Assembly: GCA_016630955.3 (NCBI GenBank) | Contig: CM049997.1 | Location: 372,001 to 436,000 of the forward strand | DNA from: Didymella arachidicola | Lineage: Eukaryota; Ascomycota; Dothideomycetes; Pleosporales; Didymellaceae | Direction: 5' to 3' | DNA: 64,000 nucleotides | In this document: positions 23,059-34,325 of the stretch, one piece after another | Layout of the letters: each line of letters begins with the position of its first letter | Position numbering within the stretch: position 1 is the first letter of the stretch | Notes under the pieces: generated by a model | What the model was told of the DNA's origin: nothing | Seen by the model: the letters and a program-made list of their open reading frames with translations, nothing else | Databases searched by the model: none | Made by a program: the position numbers and the translations under genes

Positions 23059-24046
23059 CTAAAAGTTCCTTGATGGGAGGGGAGCCTCCGGCTTAGGATA
23101 GTTATTGTTGTACCCATTTGCGTTCGGGTAGAAGTTATGACCAGGCTCGCCCGTGGCATAGCCGTTTGTGTGTCCTTGATTGCCGTTGACATGGGGAACG
23201 GCGTTAGTAGACTGACCGCGGAAGTACTGTTGGCTTTCTGCGGCGCCATCACCCATCGTCCTTGGCTGGGAACCACCCTCTTCGGCCATCTGCATCTCCG
23301 TCTCGTAGCTCTGGTGGTGCTTGGTGCGTACGGCGGGCAGAAAGTCGATGAAGAAGCTAAGCACGTACCACGTGTATACGAATGCAATAATCCATTCGAA
23401 TACAGCGGCGACGTTCCACTTGTCGTATTTCTGGGTGACACCGAAGACGATGCAGAGGCAGATCTCAGCGATGATGAAAGCGAGCTTGATCCAGAAGGAG
23501 ATGCGCAGAATAGAGTGCTCGCGGTAGTGAATACCCAGGCGCTGGTACTCCCAGCAGATGAAGATAGCGCTGACGATGTACCCAATGATGAAGATAGCCA
23601 GACAAATGTTATGCATCCGGTTGTGGTGGTAGTTGTCGAAGATGGTCAAGAGGATGAGGCCAACCGCACCAACGATCGCAGCAATGATACTGAGCGCAGA
23701 GTATAATTTCTGCCAGTTCGATGTGTTGGGTGCGAGCTTGCCGGCATGGCGAAGGTAGCGTTCGAATATGAAGGCGAGGTCAAAAGTGACAACGGTGACC
23801 GCAGACATAGCAATGAACATAGGCTTCAGGTTCTGGGCGCCAATATCAGAGATGTAGGCTATGTGCTGGCCTGATAATTTGGTTAGCATTCGAGTGCCTG
23901 ATCGTCGAGCAATATCACATACCATCAGTCATGGTGGGATAGATTGGATGTCCCTTTACACTCCAGTACACCAGCATGGTAATCAACATTGCCATCCAAC
24001 ATATCGAACTGAATATGGGCACGACCCAGAACGATGCCACCAACAT
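23059..24046 (-). CDS. Frag1/DRAM/Sfk1 family membrane protein
   Basis: Two exons, 23923-24046 and 23059-23870, with a 52-nt intron; 311 residues. The N-terminus MLVASFWVVPIFSSICWMAM is the first membrane segment. Splicing gives ...PTMTDGQHIAYISDIGAQNLKP, the family signature (the ISDIGA motif). Further hydrophobic segments follow: MFIAMSAVTVVTFDLAFIF, LSIIAAIVGAVGLILL, ICLAIFIIGYIVSAIFICW, KLAFIIAEICLCIVFGV and WIIAFVYTWYVLSFFIDFL, for six in all. The last 90 residues are a cytosolic Asn/Gly/Pro-rich tail. In budding yeast Sfk1 helps Stt4 act at the plasma membrane and affects lipid asymmetry; other members act in autophagy or GPI-anchor remodelling. The family is secure. Whether this is the true Sfk1 orthologue is not. 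Confidence 0.85.
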
Positions 24047-25935
24047 GATGGCTGACGTCAGGTGTTGCTGCGACGCGGTGGTCCGAGGGTGGAGCACAGT
24101 CGACGGTTGGGAGCGTCGTTGGGCGTAGACGTGGAAGTCGCGTGTTGGCTGCGTTTCGACGACGACGAGGAGGCAGCTGGATGTTAAGGGAGGGCCCCTG
24201 AGCAGATCACCGCCTGTATATGAAGCAAAGGTTGTCGCAGAAACAATGGAAAAGCTGGTCCTGCACGCAAAGGAATTTCCATACACGCTACATAACTGTC
24301 GGGCGAGGCTTGACGTCACCGCAACAAGATCCGCTGGGTCCCGCGATCTACTACCATCCGAGGGCTTCGCACCATCCCCACGTCATCCGGGTTTAAGATC
24401 GAGCTTCTTCTGAGGGCTTCATCATCGAAAAATTACGTGTTCCTGTTGGCGCTGCAAAGCAGCGTTGAATGGTGGACGAAAGACGGTTGGTGTTGTGTCC
24501 TATGAAGAGCTGAGCCGATGACTAAACGCGCAATCGCGACAGGAGCGATGATCGCCGAAGCAGGGCATTCGGCTTGTTGGCAAGCGGTCAGTCTCAACCC
24601 GAATTCAATAGCGCACCCACGTGCCCCAGTACGGGCGACTTCCAAGGATGTGTGCTGAAGTTCTGTGATTTCGACATCACCATGAACTGGTGTTGGGATC
24701 CAGGCCTTTATCTCTGGACTCGGAAAGACGGCAGGTAAAACGGCAGCACTACAAGCACGTTCATTTTACGATCCCGCAGTTACTGACCCGCATCAAGCCT
24801 GCATTGTCCGGATTTCATGGCACAGCCTCATGGTGATGTCGTCAACAGTCACGAGTCCGCACTCTGCGCAGCACTACTGCCCTGGTATGCGCGTCCTGGT
24901 CTGGCTATCGGGTGTCAGGTTTCCAGACCGGATTTGCAACGACGCTCAACTCATGAAGGGACGAATCGGTTCTCGGACCGCGTCTGCTTGGCAACACCAG
25001 CTCGTGCAAGCGAGTAGGACTCTCTCCGAAGACTGTTGATGATCATGTTATTTTACGTTCTGACATCAGAGAGTAAGATTCAATTCCAGCGAGATCACCA
25101 CCTGCAGTGGGACACCATGCACTTGAGTAGCTGTCAATTCGTGGACTGACTGATTTTATACAATGTACAGCGACCACAGCAAACCTGTTCATGCAGCTGT
25201 GGCAGTATACTTTGGTTAACACGCGACCCTGCGGCCCGATGCGAGCGTTTTGAGTATGAAAGACCGGCCTTCCCTTTGGAAGAAATTGCAAAGATTCTGC
25301 AATCGCTGTTGCGCATCGATGTATTGCGTGGATCGAGCATCGAAATCTGCAAGTTCCCAGGGAATTGCTGGCTTCAAATGCAAGCCTCACACTTCAAAAT
25401 CCGGAATCTGGACCTGAATGGCGAGCCGTTAGGTAGGATCATCGCCTGGGATCAAGCTTTCAGCCACGCACGCGATCGCAACCATTGGCTGGCACTTTGT
25501 GCAGCCTCTAGCCTCCTCGTATCTTGATTGGCAGCTGAGGCGTAATCCTGATGCGCCTAGTTTCAAGTTCACAGCTCTTCCAAGTTTGTTGTTTGTGCGC
25601 TGCACTCTCCACTTTGCAACATGCACAGACTCGTAATCGTACGTTCGGTAAAAGACGATACAGGTCGGCGGGACCTGACCGACCCAAGCGCCTTGCTTTG
25701 AGGGGCGTTGCATGTCTTCATACATAGACAAGCCCTGAGCTCCATGTTGCCCGCGTTACACTAAGCTTCAGGACCGAACGCTATCCCAGCCACCACACTG
25801 CAAGTGTCCCGGCCATCCTCAGGCCTGATATAGGGTGGCCGCATCTCTTTGAGATAGACACCCGTATCCGTTCGTGTAGCTGTCAGCTTTTGTAGTTCGT
25901 TTCTTCAATGTCTCTTTCTTCATGGTTTTGTAGAT
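24047..25935. other. Divergent intergenic region
   Basis: About 1.9 kb between the minus-strand Sfk1-family gene and the plus-strand disordered-protein gene, holding both promoters. It contains only short frames, without family resemblance. I saw no tRNA, repeat or transposon end. Confidence 0.5.
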
Positions 25936-28900
25936 ATGTTTTCTCAATTTAAGGACCGCGTCGCACGCCGCAACAAGAGCAACGGCCAATCGACCGCCCA
26001 ACACCATCGCTTATCGAAGCCGAGAACCAACACGAATTCGAAGCTGAACAGTCCTGTCGTCAACAATGACTTCCCCCTTTCAGAGTCGACACGATACGAC
26101 GACTTGAGTGCGAGTACGCAGAAAGAATTTCACGATTCAATGCTGTTGTCATTGAGCAAAGAGGCAATCTCGGCAATCTCGTCTGATCTAGACATGGTGG
26201 AGATTGACCCAGCGGTGGAGGGTCGCGGACGCCGTTCGACTGTGGTCTCGAGATCGAATTCACGCACGCACTCGAGATCTGGCTCTGCGCTACGCTCTTT
26301 TGTACGAAGCCGGCGGAACTCGACCACGACTCTCAAGCACCTTCCAGAGTCAAAGATATCTCTACTCTCGACTCCCCAGTCAGATATCGATGCGGCTATT
26401 CGCTTGTTGCAGGAAGTCAGGAAAAACGCATCGCCTGAGGATTTGGCAGCATTGCGTGAGTGCTCCCACAGGGTCAGATGAATTTGCCATTGCACTTTAT
26501 CACTCAAACCTTGACTGTCAGCTAATTCCACTTTCCACAGGTGAAGCTTTGGATCGTCCAACAGAAACCTCCCCCACGATACTGGAGCAAGAATACGACC
26601 GATCCAGCCCTGAAATCAGCGGTGTACTCACCCGGCGGAAGTCACTCATCCAAGCACCGGGCGTTGCAACTCGAATGTCGCCTGTCGAAAGTCAGCGCCG
26701 AACTTGGAATTCGTGGAAGGCACCCCAATTGCGACCAGGAGACGAAGCTAAATGGCAAGCTCCAAAGCAGGGACCGTCTCCTTTGGATCGCTTGAAAGAT
26801 CTGGATCTGGCAGACGACTCTCAAGCGAAAACTCCAGGGGACATGGACTACCCGCACTTACTTGGATATAAGCCTGGAACGTTGATGGTCGTCAATGGCG
26901 AACCTTCTCCAGCTCCTAGCACCGTAAATTTAACACACGTTGGGCAACCGAACGAGGGGAAGGATTACTTTTCTGCATCTGGGCCTGCACCTAGTCCTCT
27001 GGCAACGAAGAGCGAAAGGAAGCAGACGAGACCTAGAAGCATGTCAGCTGTTGGCGTACGTGGCAGCACTTCCAAAGCCCGTCCCAATCCGGCTGTTGAA
27101 GAGAAGATAGCCATTACCTACATCAAGCCAGAGACAAAGCCAAAAAAGCGACCGCAGAGTATCGCAGTGACCACAAGACGGCCGTCACAGAGCGCTGATG
27201 CTCTTGCAAGAGACTATCAGGCTTACATTCCATACAGTCCGTTTGAAAACCAGATGTTGATCCACAACATTTGGAATGAACAGGAGGCAACGACCGACGA
27301 GCTCTTCCTGGAAGACTTTCAGCCTCAACAACGTCTGGATAACCTGGTAGAATTATCAGCCACAATCACCGACGTATCTGAACTCTCACCGCCATCTACA
27401 GCCACAAGTACAAATACCGTGGAAACGCCAAAAAACCGGATGCTTCGGCCATCACCGCGAACGTCCGACTCCGGTTACTCGTCCATTGGCTCATCTGGTG
27501 GCAGCACGAAAGTGCCCATTAATGACGAGCAGCGGCAGCAATATCCTCAGGCGCTTCGGGTGGCTGATCCGCCTTCTAATGCACCGCATGCCTTGTACAG
27601 CGCGAGTAGGAGACAGACTATGAGCTTTGAGCTGCCCATTCAAGGCGACCCATCATTTTCATTCGAACAGTCTCCGTTAGCCACTGTACCGAAACGTCCC
27701 CATGGGCACGGACGCCCTCTGTCCCTCAACATTCCTCAGGACGTTGCTGAGCTGCCCTCGATGGCCTCAGTGCTTACACCGGTTACGCCACAGTCAGCTA
27801 CGAACGAGAGAACCGAGAAACAGCCACTGAAGCAGTCCAGACGCCTCCAAAAGCGACGCCCATCTCAGCCTCAATTACCCGTGGTCCAGTCAGCTCTGCT
27901 GAGTCGTGGAATCATTCCTGAAGTTCCAGACGATGTCCGGACCAAGTTCTCCCGGCGCCTCTCAGCGACTCCTGGCATGGGGTGCTTGACGCATACCTAC
28001 CCGACCATAGATCACATCACCTCGACCGGATCAACGACCAGCTTCAGTCCTGTAGAACCAGAGCTATCACCGATGCAGCTTGAGCCCGATGAGACACCTG
28101 CACCGCCAGCTCGTGGGCGCAGGATGTCTTTCTTTCGGAGAAAGTCGATATCAGACAAGAAGAACAAGTACGAGGAAGACAAAACTCCCTCACCCCAGGT
28201 CCTTGACCTCGGCACAATCGCAGTATCTCTCGGTGCATCGCCTTACGATCCCTCTATGTTTGGTTCATTTCAGGAGACCGAGGCTGTGGAAAACCCCACT
28301 CATCCTCACCAGCTTGGCCAAGCACGCTCGCACTCACGGTCGAGATCAGCAATCAGCATGAGCTCCAACACAGCTGCAGAATATGCGCGCATGCACAATA
28401 AGGATCGCGCTTTTCCCGAGCCAGATCTTCCAGAAATCCCTCAGCGTAAACCACGCCGGAAGCCAAAGATGGAGATCGGCGAGGCGAAGCAGTCGAAACG
28501 ACGACCGCAAACCTTCTGCTTTGATGAAGCTCCACCAATGCCAGCCATTGATCATGCAAAGTACGCAGCACCACTCTCCGCCAAACCCCGGCTGGAGAAT
28601 GTAGACACCCCAACTGCAAACCAGTCTCGCGTACGCGCGACTTCGCGACCCCAGTCGCCACTGCGACCTAACCATACACGACCACCGTCGGCTCACAGGA
28701 ACGTCGACTGGGAACAGAAGGTAGACTGGGAGCAGCATGCCCTCCAGTGGAGTAAGCGTCGCCAGTCTCTCGGTGACAGCCTGCGACCTCGACCAACAGT
28801 CGAAGCTGAAGAAAATATCTCAACTGCTCATTATGCCCGTCCCATGTCCTACACAGCCCACGAGCTCACCACGTTTGGTCGTTACAGTGGTGGACTCGAC

Positions 28901-29047
28901 TACGACCACGAGGGCCGCGGACAAATCGGTGGCTCGGCCGGCACGCGGCAGCTGCACAGCTATGCATCGCAGAAGAGCATGCACTTCAGGCAGAGCTACG
29001 GGGTAGATCTGTCCGACGTTCCTTTTTTTGTACAGAGGCAGCAGTAG
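25936..29047 (+). CDS. Large disordered fungal hypothetical protein (1008 aa)
   Basis: Two exons, 25936-26455 and 26541-29047, with an 85-nt intron; the join DLAALR/EALDRPTE restores the frame. The 1008-residue product starts MFSQFKDRVARRNKSNGQ. It is rich in Ser, Pro, Arg and Gln, and no globular domain is evident. Possible ordered pieces are DIDAAIRLLQEVRKNASPED before the intron and PFENQMLIHNIWNEQEATTD in the middle. Basic Ser motifs (RRMSFFRRKS, SRSRSAISMSS) look like AGC- or CDK-kinase sites. A short tandem VDWEQ repeat lies near the C-terminus. I recognise no function; such proteins in filamentous fungi are often scaffold or signalling substrates. A single long uninterrupted frame with regular coding bias makes the gene itself certain. 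Confidence 0.8.
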
Positions 29048-29571
29048 ATGCCTTCTTTTGCACGTTTTGCATACACATTGGGCGGCGTTTGACCACCTTC
29101 GACTAATGATCTTGGATGCGATCACATAAATACTTAGAATAGCGTTCTCCTACATGACTACTTCCACGCGCAATCGAGTGGCATTGCAATGAATACGTTT
29201 ACGATCTTACTGGATAATTGAGATGCCTTGCATCTGGTGCGGTGGTGTTGCTGACTCTGTATCGAGAAATGCCTCGTTCTAAGGTTGCACAGTAACGGCG
29301 CATGCACGTGCGTGCAAGCATCGACGATGTTACCGCTGCCCAACTCACCGATCGATGCAAGTAATTATCTCGAGGATTGCCCCCTCGCTGTGCGTGGTTT
29401 CCTCCACGGAGACAGCGAATACTGCTGAAACTAACCTCGTGAGGCGCTGCCGGGTCGTCCTTCCCTGCTTCAGCCAGGCGAGCCTCAACGAGCGCCCGAT
29501 GATCGAGAGTGTCAATGACGCAGCGCTGAGTGGTTTATTGTGTGGGGCGCCAAATGTGGAGGCCCAATAAT
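29048..29571. other. Spacer between disordered-protein gene and ODC leader
   Basis: About 520 bases with short frames only. It presumably holds the 3' untranslated region of the upstream gene and the distal promoter of ornithine decarboxylase. Confidence 0.5.
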
Positions 29572-29572
29572 G

Positions 29573-30148
29573 GCTGTGACGCTGCCGATCCAGGCACAGC
29601 GCCGACCTTTGCAAACACACTTGGCGGCGGGGAGTCCAATTTTCTGCGCAGCCACCCTCCAGCTCCTTTCACCTCACCTCACCTCCCCGTCTCGTCTTTT
29701 GCACACTCAAAACACCCAGCCGCTGGAGCTCTCCGCGACTGTCTCTCGCTCTCCCGAAAATAACGCACCGACAGCCTTTGGTCGCAATCAAAGGCGCTAC
29801 TTTAAGACGGCTCGCGGCCGCCTCTTCCTGATCAATCTTCAAGTTGTATCTGCACGACCCGCGCCACACGTCTTCAACAACATCCCCCCACCGCCTGCCA
29901 TATACGTCTAAGCAGGAACTCGAGCGCGTGTTGTTTTCGTACAACAACCAGACCCCCGTTCCACCCGAATCTCAGCTGCCGCATAGCACGCTCTTCAAGG
30001 TCTGTTCCGTCGAGGAACAGTCTGACAGGAGGCCTCGCCCAACACCAAGCCTCGGCTTCGCGCCCTTCAAGCCGCCCTAACGTCCCTTTGCTAGCCAGCA
30101 CACATTTCAATCACTGCCAAATTTCGCCCGACTGCATCTAGCAAGGGA
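29573..30148 (+). promoter_or_regulatory. ATG-free, pyrimidine-rich leader/promoter of ODC
   Basis: From the ATG at 29570 to the ODC start at 30149 I find no ATG on the plus strand over about 576 bases. The tract is rich in C and T runs, as in many fungal promoters and leaders. Near-cognate frames exist (for example a TTG-started 78-codon frame, 29844-30080), but no AUG-initiated upstream frame. The absence of upstream AUGs suggests that most of this stretch is scanned as a long 5' leader. Confidence 0.5.
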
Positions 30149-31541
30149 ATGGCACCTTCTGCTCTTACGCCCCCTCCCGAGGAATACAACATTGCGTTGA
30201 AACACAAAGAGTATCCTAGCGACTGTTATCTCGGCAGCATTAGCAACAATGGCGCGAGCAGCTCCAAGCAACTCATTGGCGCCGCTTTGAAGAGCCGTGT
30301 CGAGGCTATCGACCACGACATCTGTGACGTTGGCGACGAGGACACCTTCTTCGTCGCTGACCTGGGCGAGGTCTACCGCCAGCATCTGCGCTGGAAGAAG
30401 AATCTGGCTCGTGTCAAGCCGCACTACGGTACGCATCGCCCTCAACCGTCGCCATGATCCCTCTGCTAATCCGTTCACAGCGGTCAAGTGCAACCCGGAC
30501 CTGCAGGTTCTGCGTCTCATGACTGAGCTTGGGCTCGGCTTCGATTGCGCTTCCAAGAACGAGATTGAGACGGTTCTCAAGATCGGCGTCGACCCCTCCC
30601 GCATCATCTACGCGCAGCCATGCAAGACCAAATCGTACGTCCGCTACGCTGCCAATGCTGGCGTGAAGCAGATGACCTTCGACAATGCCGACGAGCTCTA
30701 CAAGACCAAGCAGCTCTTTCCCGACGCTGAGCTGTACTTGCGAATCATCACCGACGACACGGCTAGCTTGTGCCGTCTGAGCCAGAAGTTTGGTGCCGCG
30801 ATGGACCAGACCGGCGAGCTGCTGGAGCTTGCGAGGAAGCTGGAGCTCAACGTTGTTGGCGTTGCTTTCCACGTCGGCTCTGGCGCGTCCGACCCGAAGG
30901 CTTTCATCAAGGCTGTGCAGGATGCTCGCTTCGTCTTCGACCAGGCGGCGGCTTTGGGTTTCAATATGCACACCTTGGACGTCGGGGGTGGCTTCACCGG
31001 CGACGCCACCTTTGAGCCTATGGCTGCCGTCTTGTCCGCTTCCCTGGACGAGTACTTCCCACCTCACATTCGTGTAATTGGCGAGCCTGGACGCTACTAC
31101 GTCTCCACAGCGTTCACCATTGCATGCCACGTCATTGCCCGCCGTACGGTTACCGATGCCACTCTCGGCACCACCAACTACATGTTGTACCTGAACGATG
31201 GAGTCTACGGCAACTTCTCCAGCATCATCTTCGACCATCAGCATCCGGTCGCGAAGGTCCTGAAGTCTGGCAATGATGTCCTGTACGACGTGCGTCGCTC
31301 CGGCTACGATACCCCCTCGCAGATTGAGTACTCCATCTGGGGCCCAACCTGCGATGGCATCGACATCATCTCGTCTTCCAGCACCTTCCCCGAGCTGCTG
31401 GATGTCGGTGATTGGTTGTACTTTGAGGATATGGGCGCATACACCAAGTGCTCCGCCACTCGCTTCAATGGCTTCACTGACAGCCACGATGTGGTGTATG
31501 TCTGCAGCGAGCCGGGTGCCCAGGCTCTATTGGATCTTTGA
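30149..31541 (+). CDS. Ornithine decarboxylase
   Basis: Decarboxylates ornithine to putrescine, the first step of polyamine synthesis; a cytosolic PLP enzyme acting as a dimer. Two exons, 30149-30428 and 30481-31541, with a 52-nt intron; 446 residues, normal for fungal ODC. The join gives HYAVKCNPD, whose lysine (about K96) holds PLP. Other family landmarks are LGLGFDCASKNEIE, VGVAFHVGSGASDP, LDVGGGFTGD, GEPGRYYV (phosphate binding) and WGPTCDGID with the catalytic cysteine (about C384) completing the partner's active site. The N-terminal region before the intron (DTFFVADLGEVYRQH) is also standard. Fungal ODC is repressed by polyamines and degraded through antizyme. No upstream AUG frame is present here, so control through one is not indicated. 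The fungal gene is usually called spe-1 or SPE1. Confidence 0.96.
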
Positions 31542-32822
31542 CATGAGTATATACTTCGCTAGCGTATACATAAAGTGTGGTGTGTGCCTCTGGGCGCATT
31601 GTTGTACGGTGGAAAAGTCCTGTTTTGTTGTTAGATTGATAGATTTCATAGCATGCGTTCCTTCTAATACATATGTTCACGGCACCGTTTTTCACAGTCG
31701 ACTGATCCCTCGACGATGACATTCAGCGGATCGCGATAGCTGAGAGTTGATTGCGTTGTTGCAAGAACCGCCCTTGTCTATCATAGGATTATGACTTCAG
31801 TGCCCGACTACACATGAAGGACCTCTCGTGACATTTTTGGCCAGATCTCGCTGTCTCATAGTATTCCACCTCGTGGACACATGATAGAAATGACTGCCTG
31901 TCAAGCCTGTACACATTGCAATGCGGATAGCGCAATCACTCACGGCGTTGTCGGAGCCTTTGAGCGTACAGTTTGTCTTCAGAAGGTTGTACCGGACTTA
32001 TACTATACCTCGTGCCAGGCTAGTTCCACACTCGAAGACACCTCATCACCGTTCGAGTCTTGCAAACAATATCTCGTACAGGCAGCGACGGATACGCATT
32101 GCAAGGAGTCTTTGCCGGCACGACCGGATTGCAACTAGCTCGCACATCAGCCTCATAACGCCTTACAGCGCCTCACAGGCGTTGTGCAGTTATTCCGCCC
32201 TCAATTGGATCGGAAAGCCTGACAAATGCAATGGCAATTACTCAAAAGGCCATGTGAAGGTTTCGTTAATGACTCTGAGGAGCCGCATCCCGCGTCCAGC
32301 ACCAAAAATGGAACCTAGGTAGGATTCGTCCACGTGAGATGGTGACTGAAGAGGCAGGTGCGAAGATCCTGGGGTCGTTCCAGGCCTTTCCCCGCCTCCG
32401 CACTCGGACAACGCAGTCAGGCCCGTCCAACCCATTGAAATCCTCTGATTGGCCCTAACAACCGGCTTGTCACCTCACCAAACCATATGAAGCATGCCGT
32501 GACTCTCCCGGCGCGCGGCATCGTGCTCGTCCCGAGCACGCCTCCTCTCGGCACGAGCTGTCGCGATGGCTGGAGGAACGAAGGGCGGGCGGAGGAGATG
32601 CCGGAGTCAGGAGATGCGCTGAGGCGCGCTGTACATATACGGACGGTAGAGCCGCGGCCTCGCGCTGCACTGACTGCACCCAGATACTCTGCCTGTTCAC
32701 CACCTAATCCCTCTTGACCCCGGTGTAAGAAACTCAAGCGACAGCTCCTCCACGATAACAACACCGACAACACCAATCAAACTACCTCACGGCGAGCCAC
32801 GACTCAAAGCGCAGAGACAACA
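31542..32822. other. Intergenic region
   Basis: About 1.3 kb between ODC and the F-box-like gene. Only short frames are present. The final 100 bases before 32823 are rich in A and C (CAACACC-type repeats), a common leader composition. Confidence 0.5.
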
Positions 32823-33599
32823 ATGCCCGCCTCCCTCCTCTCCCTCCCCCGCGAACTCCGCGACCAAATCTACGACGCCCTCTGGCTCCTCACCCCCAAA
32901 ATCTCCCTCCTAGACCACCCCTCCCAAGGCCGCATAATCTGCTCCTACAAATCCCTCTCGGGGCCCGAATCCCGGCTCCCCTCATGGCTCCTCGCCAGCA
33001 AGCACATCCTCGCCGAAGCTACACAGCAGATGATCCGCCATGGAACATGGATCGTGCGCCTGCGCAGCGAATACGATTTGAATCGCGTCGGAAGCGTGCT
33101 GAGCCCCGTGCTAGCGCGCCGACTGACTGTCACGCTTACGCAGCCGCTGGAGGGCCCGCGGCCGCGGTGGCCGCATGTAGTGAGGGAGAAGGTGCTGCGG
33201 CCGAGTAAGGAGAATGCCGAGTGTTTGGCGCGGGTTATGGGGCAGGTTGGGCAGACGGCGGGGACGAGGGATGTGAGGTTGGTGTTGGAGTTGGTGCGGG
33301 AGGAGGAGGGTGCGCGGATTGATCTTTCGGCGTTGGAGGTTGCGGGGAGTTTGAGGCCGGGGCTGGTGGGGTTGGAGGTTGTGGTGCTGAGGGAGCAGGT
33401 GTATAGGGTGTATAGTGAGGGGTTTGTGGAGGCGCTTGGGGCCGAGGTTAAGAGGGTGGGGAATAGGGTTATGGGGAGTGATGAGGATCCTAGTGTAGGG
33501 GGGATTTTCCAGGATAGAGGGTTTGTGTATGGGTTTGAGAAAACTGGTGAGATGGGGCTGTGTCGAGTTGACTCTGCCATAGGTGGAGAAGTCTCTTAG
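32823..33599 (+). CDS. F-box-like hypothetical protein
   Basis: A 258-residue single-exon protein. The N-terminus MPASLLSLPRELRDQIYDAL matches the LPxELRxxIY pattern that opens many fungal F-box-like/2EXR proteins, followed by LLASKHILAEATQQMI, another usual block. The C-terminal half has no recognised domain. F-box proteins recruit substrates to SCF ubiquitin ligases, but for this fungal subgroup no partner is known. The composition is odd. The first 110 codons end almost only in C or A, with the coding strand C-rich and G-poor. The last 140 end mostly in G or T, with the strand G-rich. The change occurs at a 12-bp palindrome, 33156-33167. The coding frame is open throughout and looks functional. 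Confidence 0.7.
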   Translation: MPASLLSLPRELRDQIYDALWLLTPKISLLDHPSQGRIICSYKSLSGPESRLPSWLLASKHILAEATQQMIRHGTWIVRLRSEYDLNRVGSVLSPVLARRLTVTLTQPLEGPRPRWPHVVREKVLRPSKENAECLARVMGQVGQTAGTRDVRLVLELVREEEGARIDLSALEVAGSLRPGLVGLEVVVLREQVYRVYSEGFVEALGAEVKRVGNRVMGSDEDPSVGGIFQDRGFVYGFEKTGEMGLCRVDSAIGGEVS

Positions 33600-34325
33600 A
33601 CTAAGTGTAATGCAATCTGCTCCATTTTCAAGGGTGGCAGAGTCGTTGAGAGACTCTGCTTATTCGAATTTACGCGATTCGTGAGTATAGTCTGTAGGTA
33701 AGTATATACGCTGCATGCTTACCATCACCATATTTCTATACATACGACTGTAAGCGCGTGTTTGGCGTAATGACCAGAGCAGGCTCGAAAGCCAAGCCCT
33801 CTGTGTTTACAAAATCTAGACGACAGCGCTGGAACAGAGGTACAGAAGGTTCTGACAGTCAAGAATGGTGCTAGTCAGTATCCAATGAAACACCATTGAA
33901 GCCTGAGTTTGGTGGCATTCCTGGTGTGTTTACACAATGACTGACGACCGTGACGTCTTCACCACGATGCAGGTCACCAAAGACACAAAGAACGAGAATG
34001 TGAGCATCGTAGATGCATTGATGCGTTGTTGTCCATATCATACACCCCACATGGCCGTGCTACATCTCTTCCCGCCGTGTCCGCCAATCGTTCATACATA
34101 GCAAGAAATTGCGCCAGCAATGCTTGTGACCGCACACGAACAATCCTTGCAGACCGTGTGCGCCAAACCCGCCCTAACCTACACGAACAAGTCGAAAGTC
34201 TCGAAATTTGAACCTCTTGGGAAAGCGACGATCCGCGGAGAATCGCATGAAAAAGAAACAGAAAACACCAAGGAAATGGGTTGGCAGCCCCGCAAGAAAA
34301 TCACATGCTAGCAACGTACCGTAGA
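33600..34325. other. Intergenic region between convergent genes
   Basis: About 730 bases between the F-box-like stop and the stop of the minus-strand exchange-factor gene. No gene or repeat is seen. Confidence 0.5.

Noticed and set aside
30414..31487. Long (357-codon) minus-strand open frame opposite ornithine decarboxylase
   Set aside because: Shadow of the strongly biased codon use of ODC. It has no motif and no independent splice logic.
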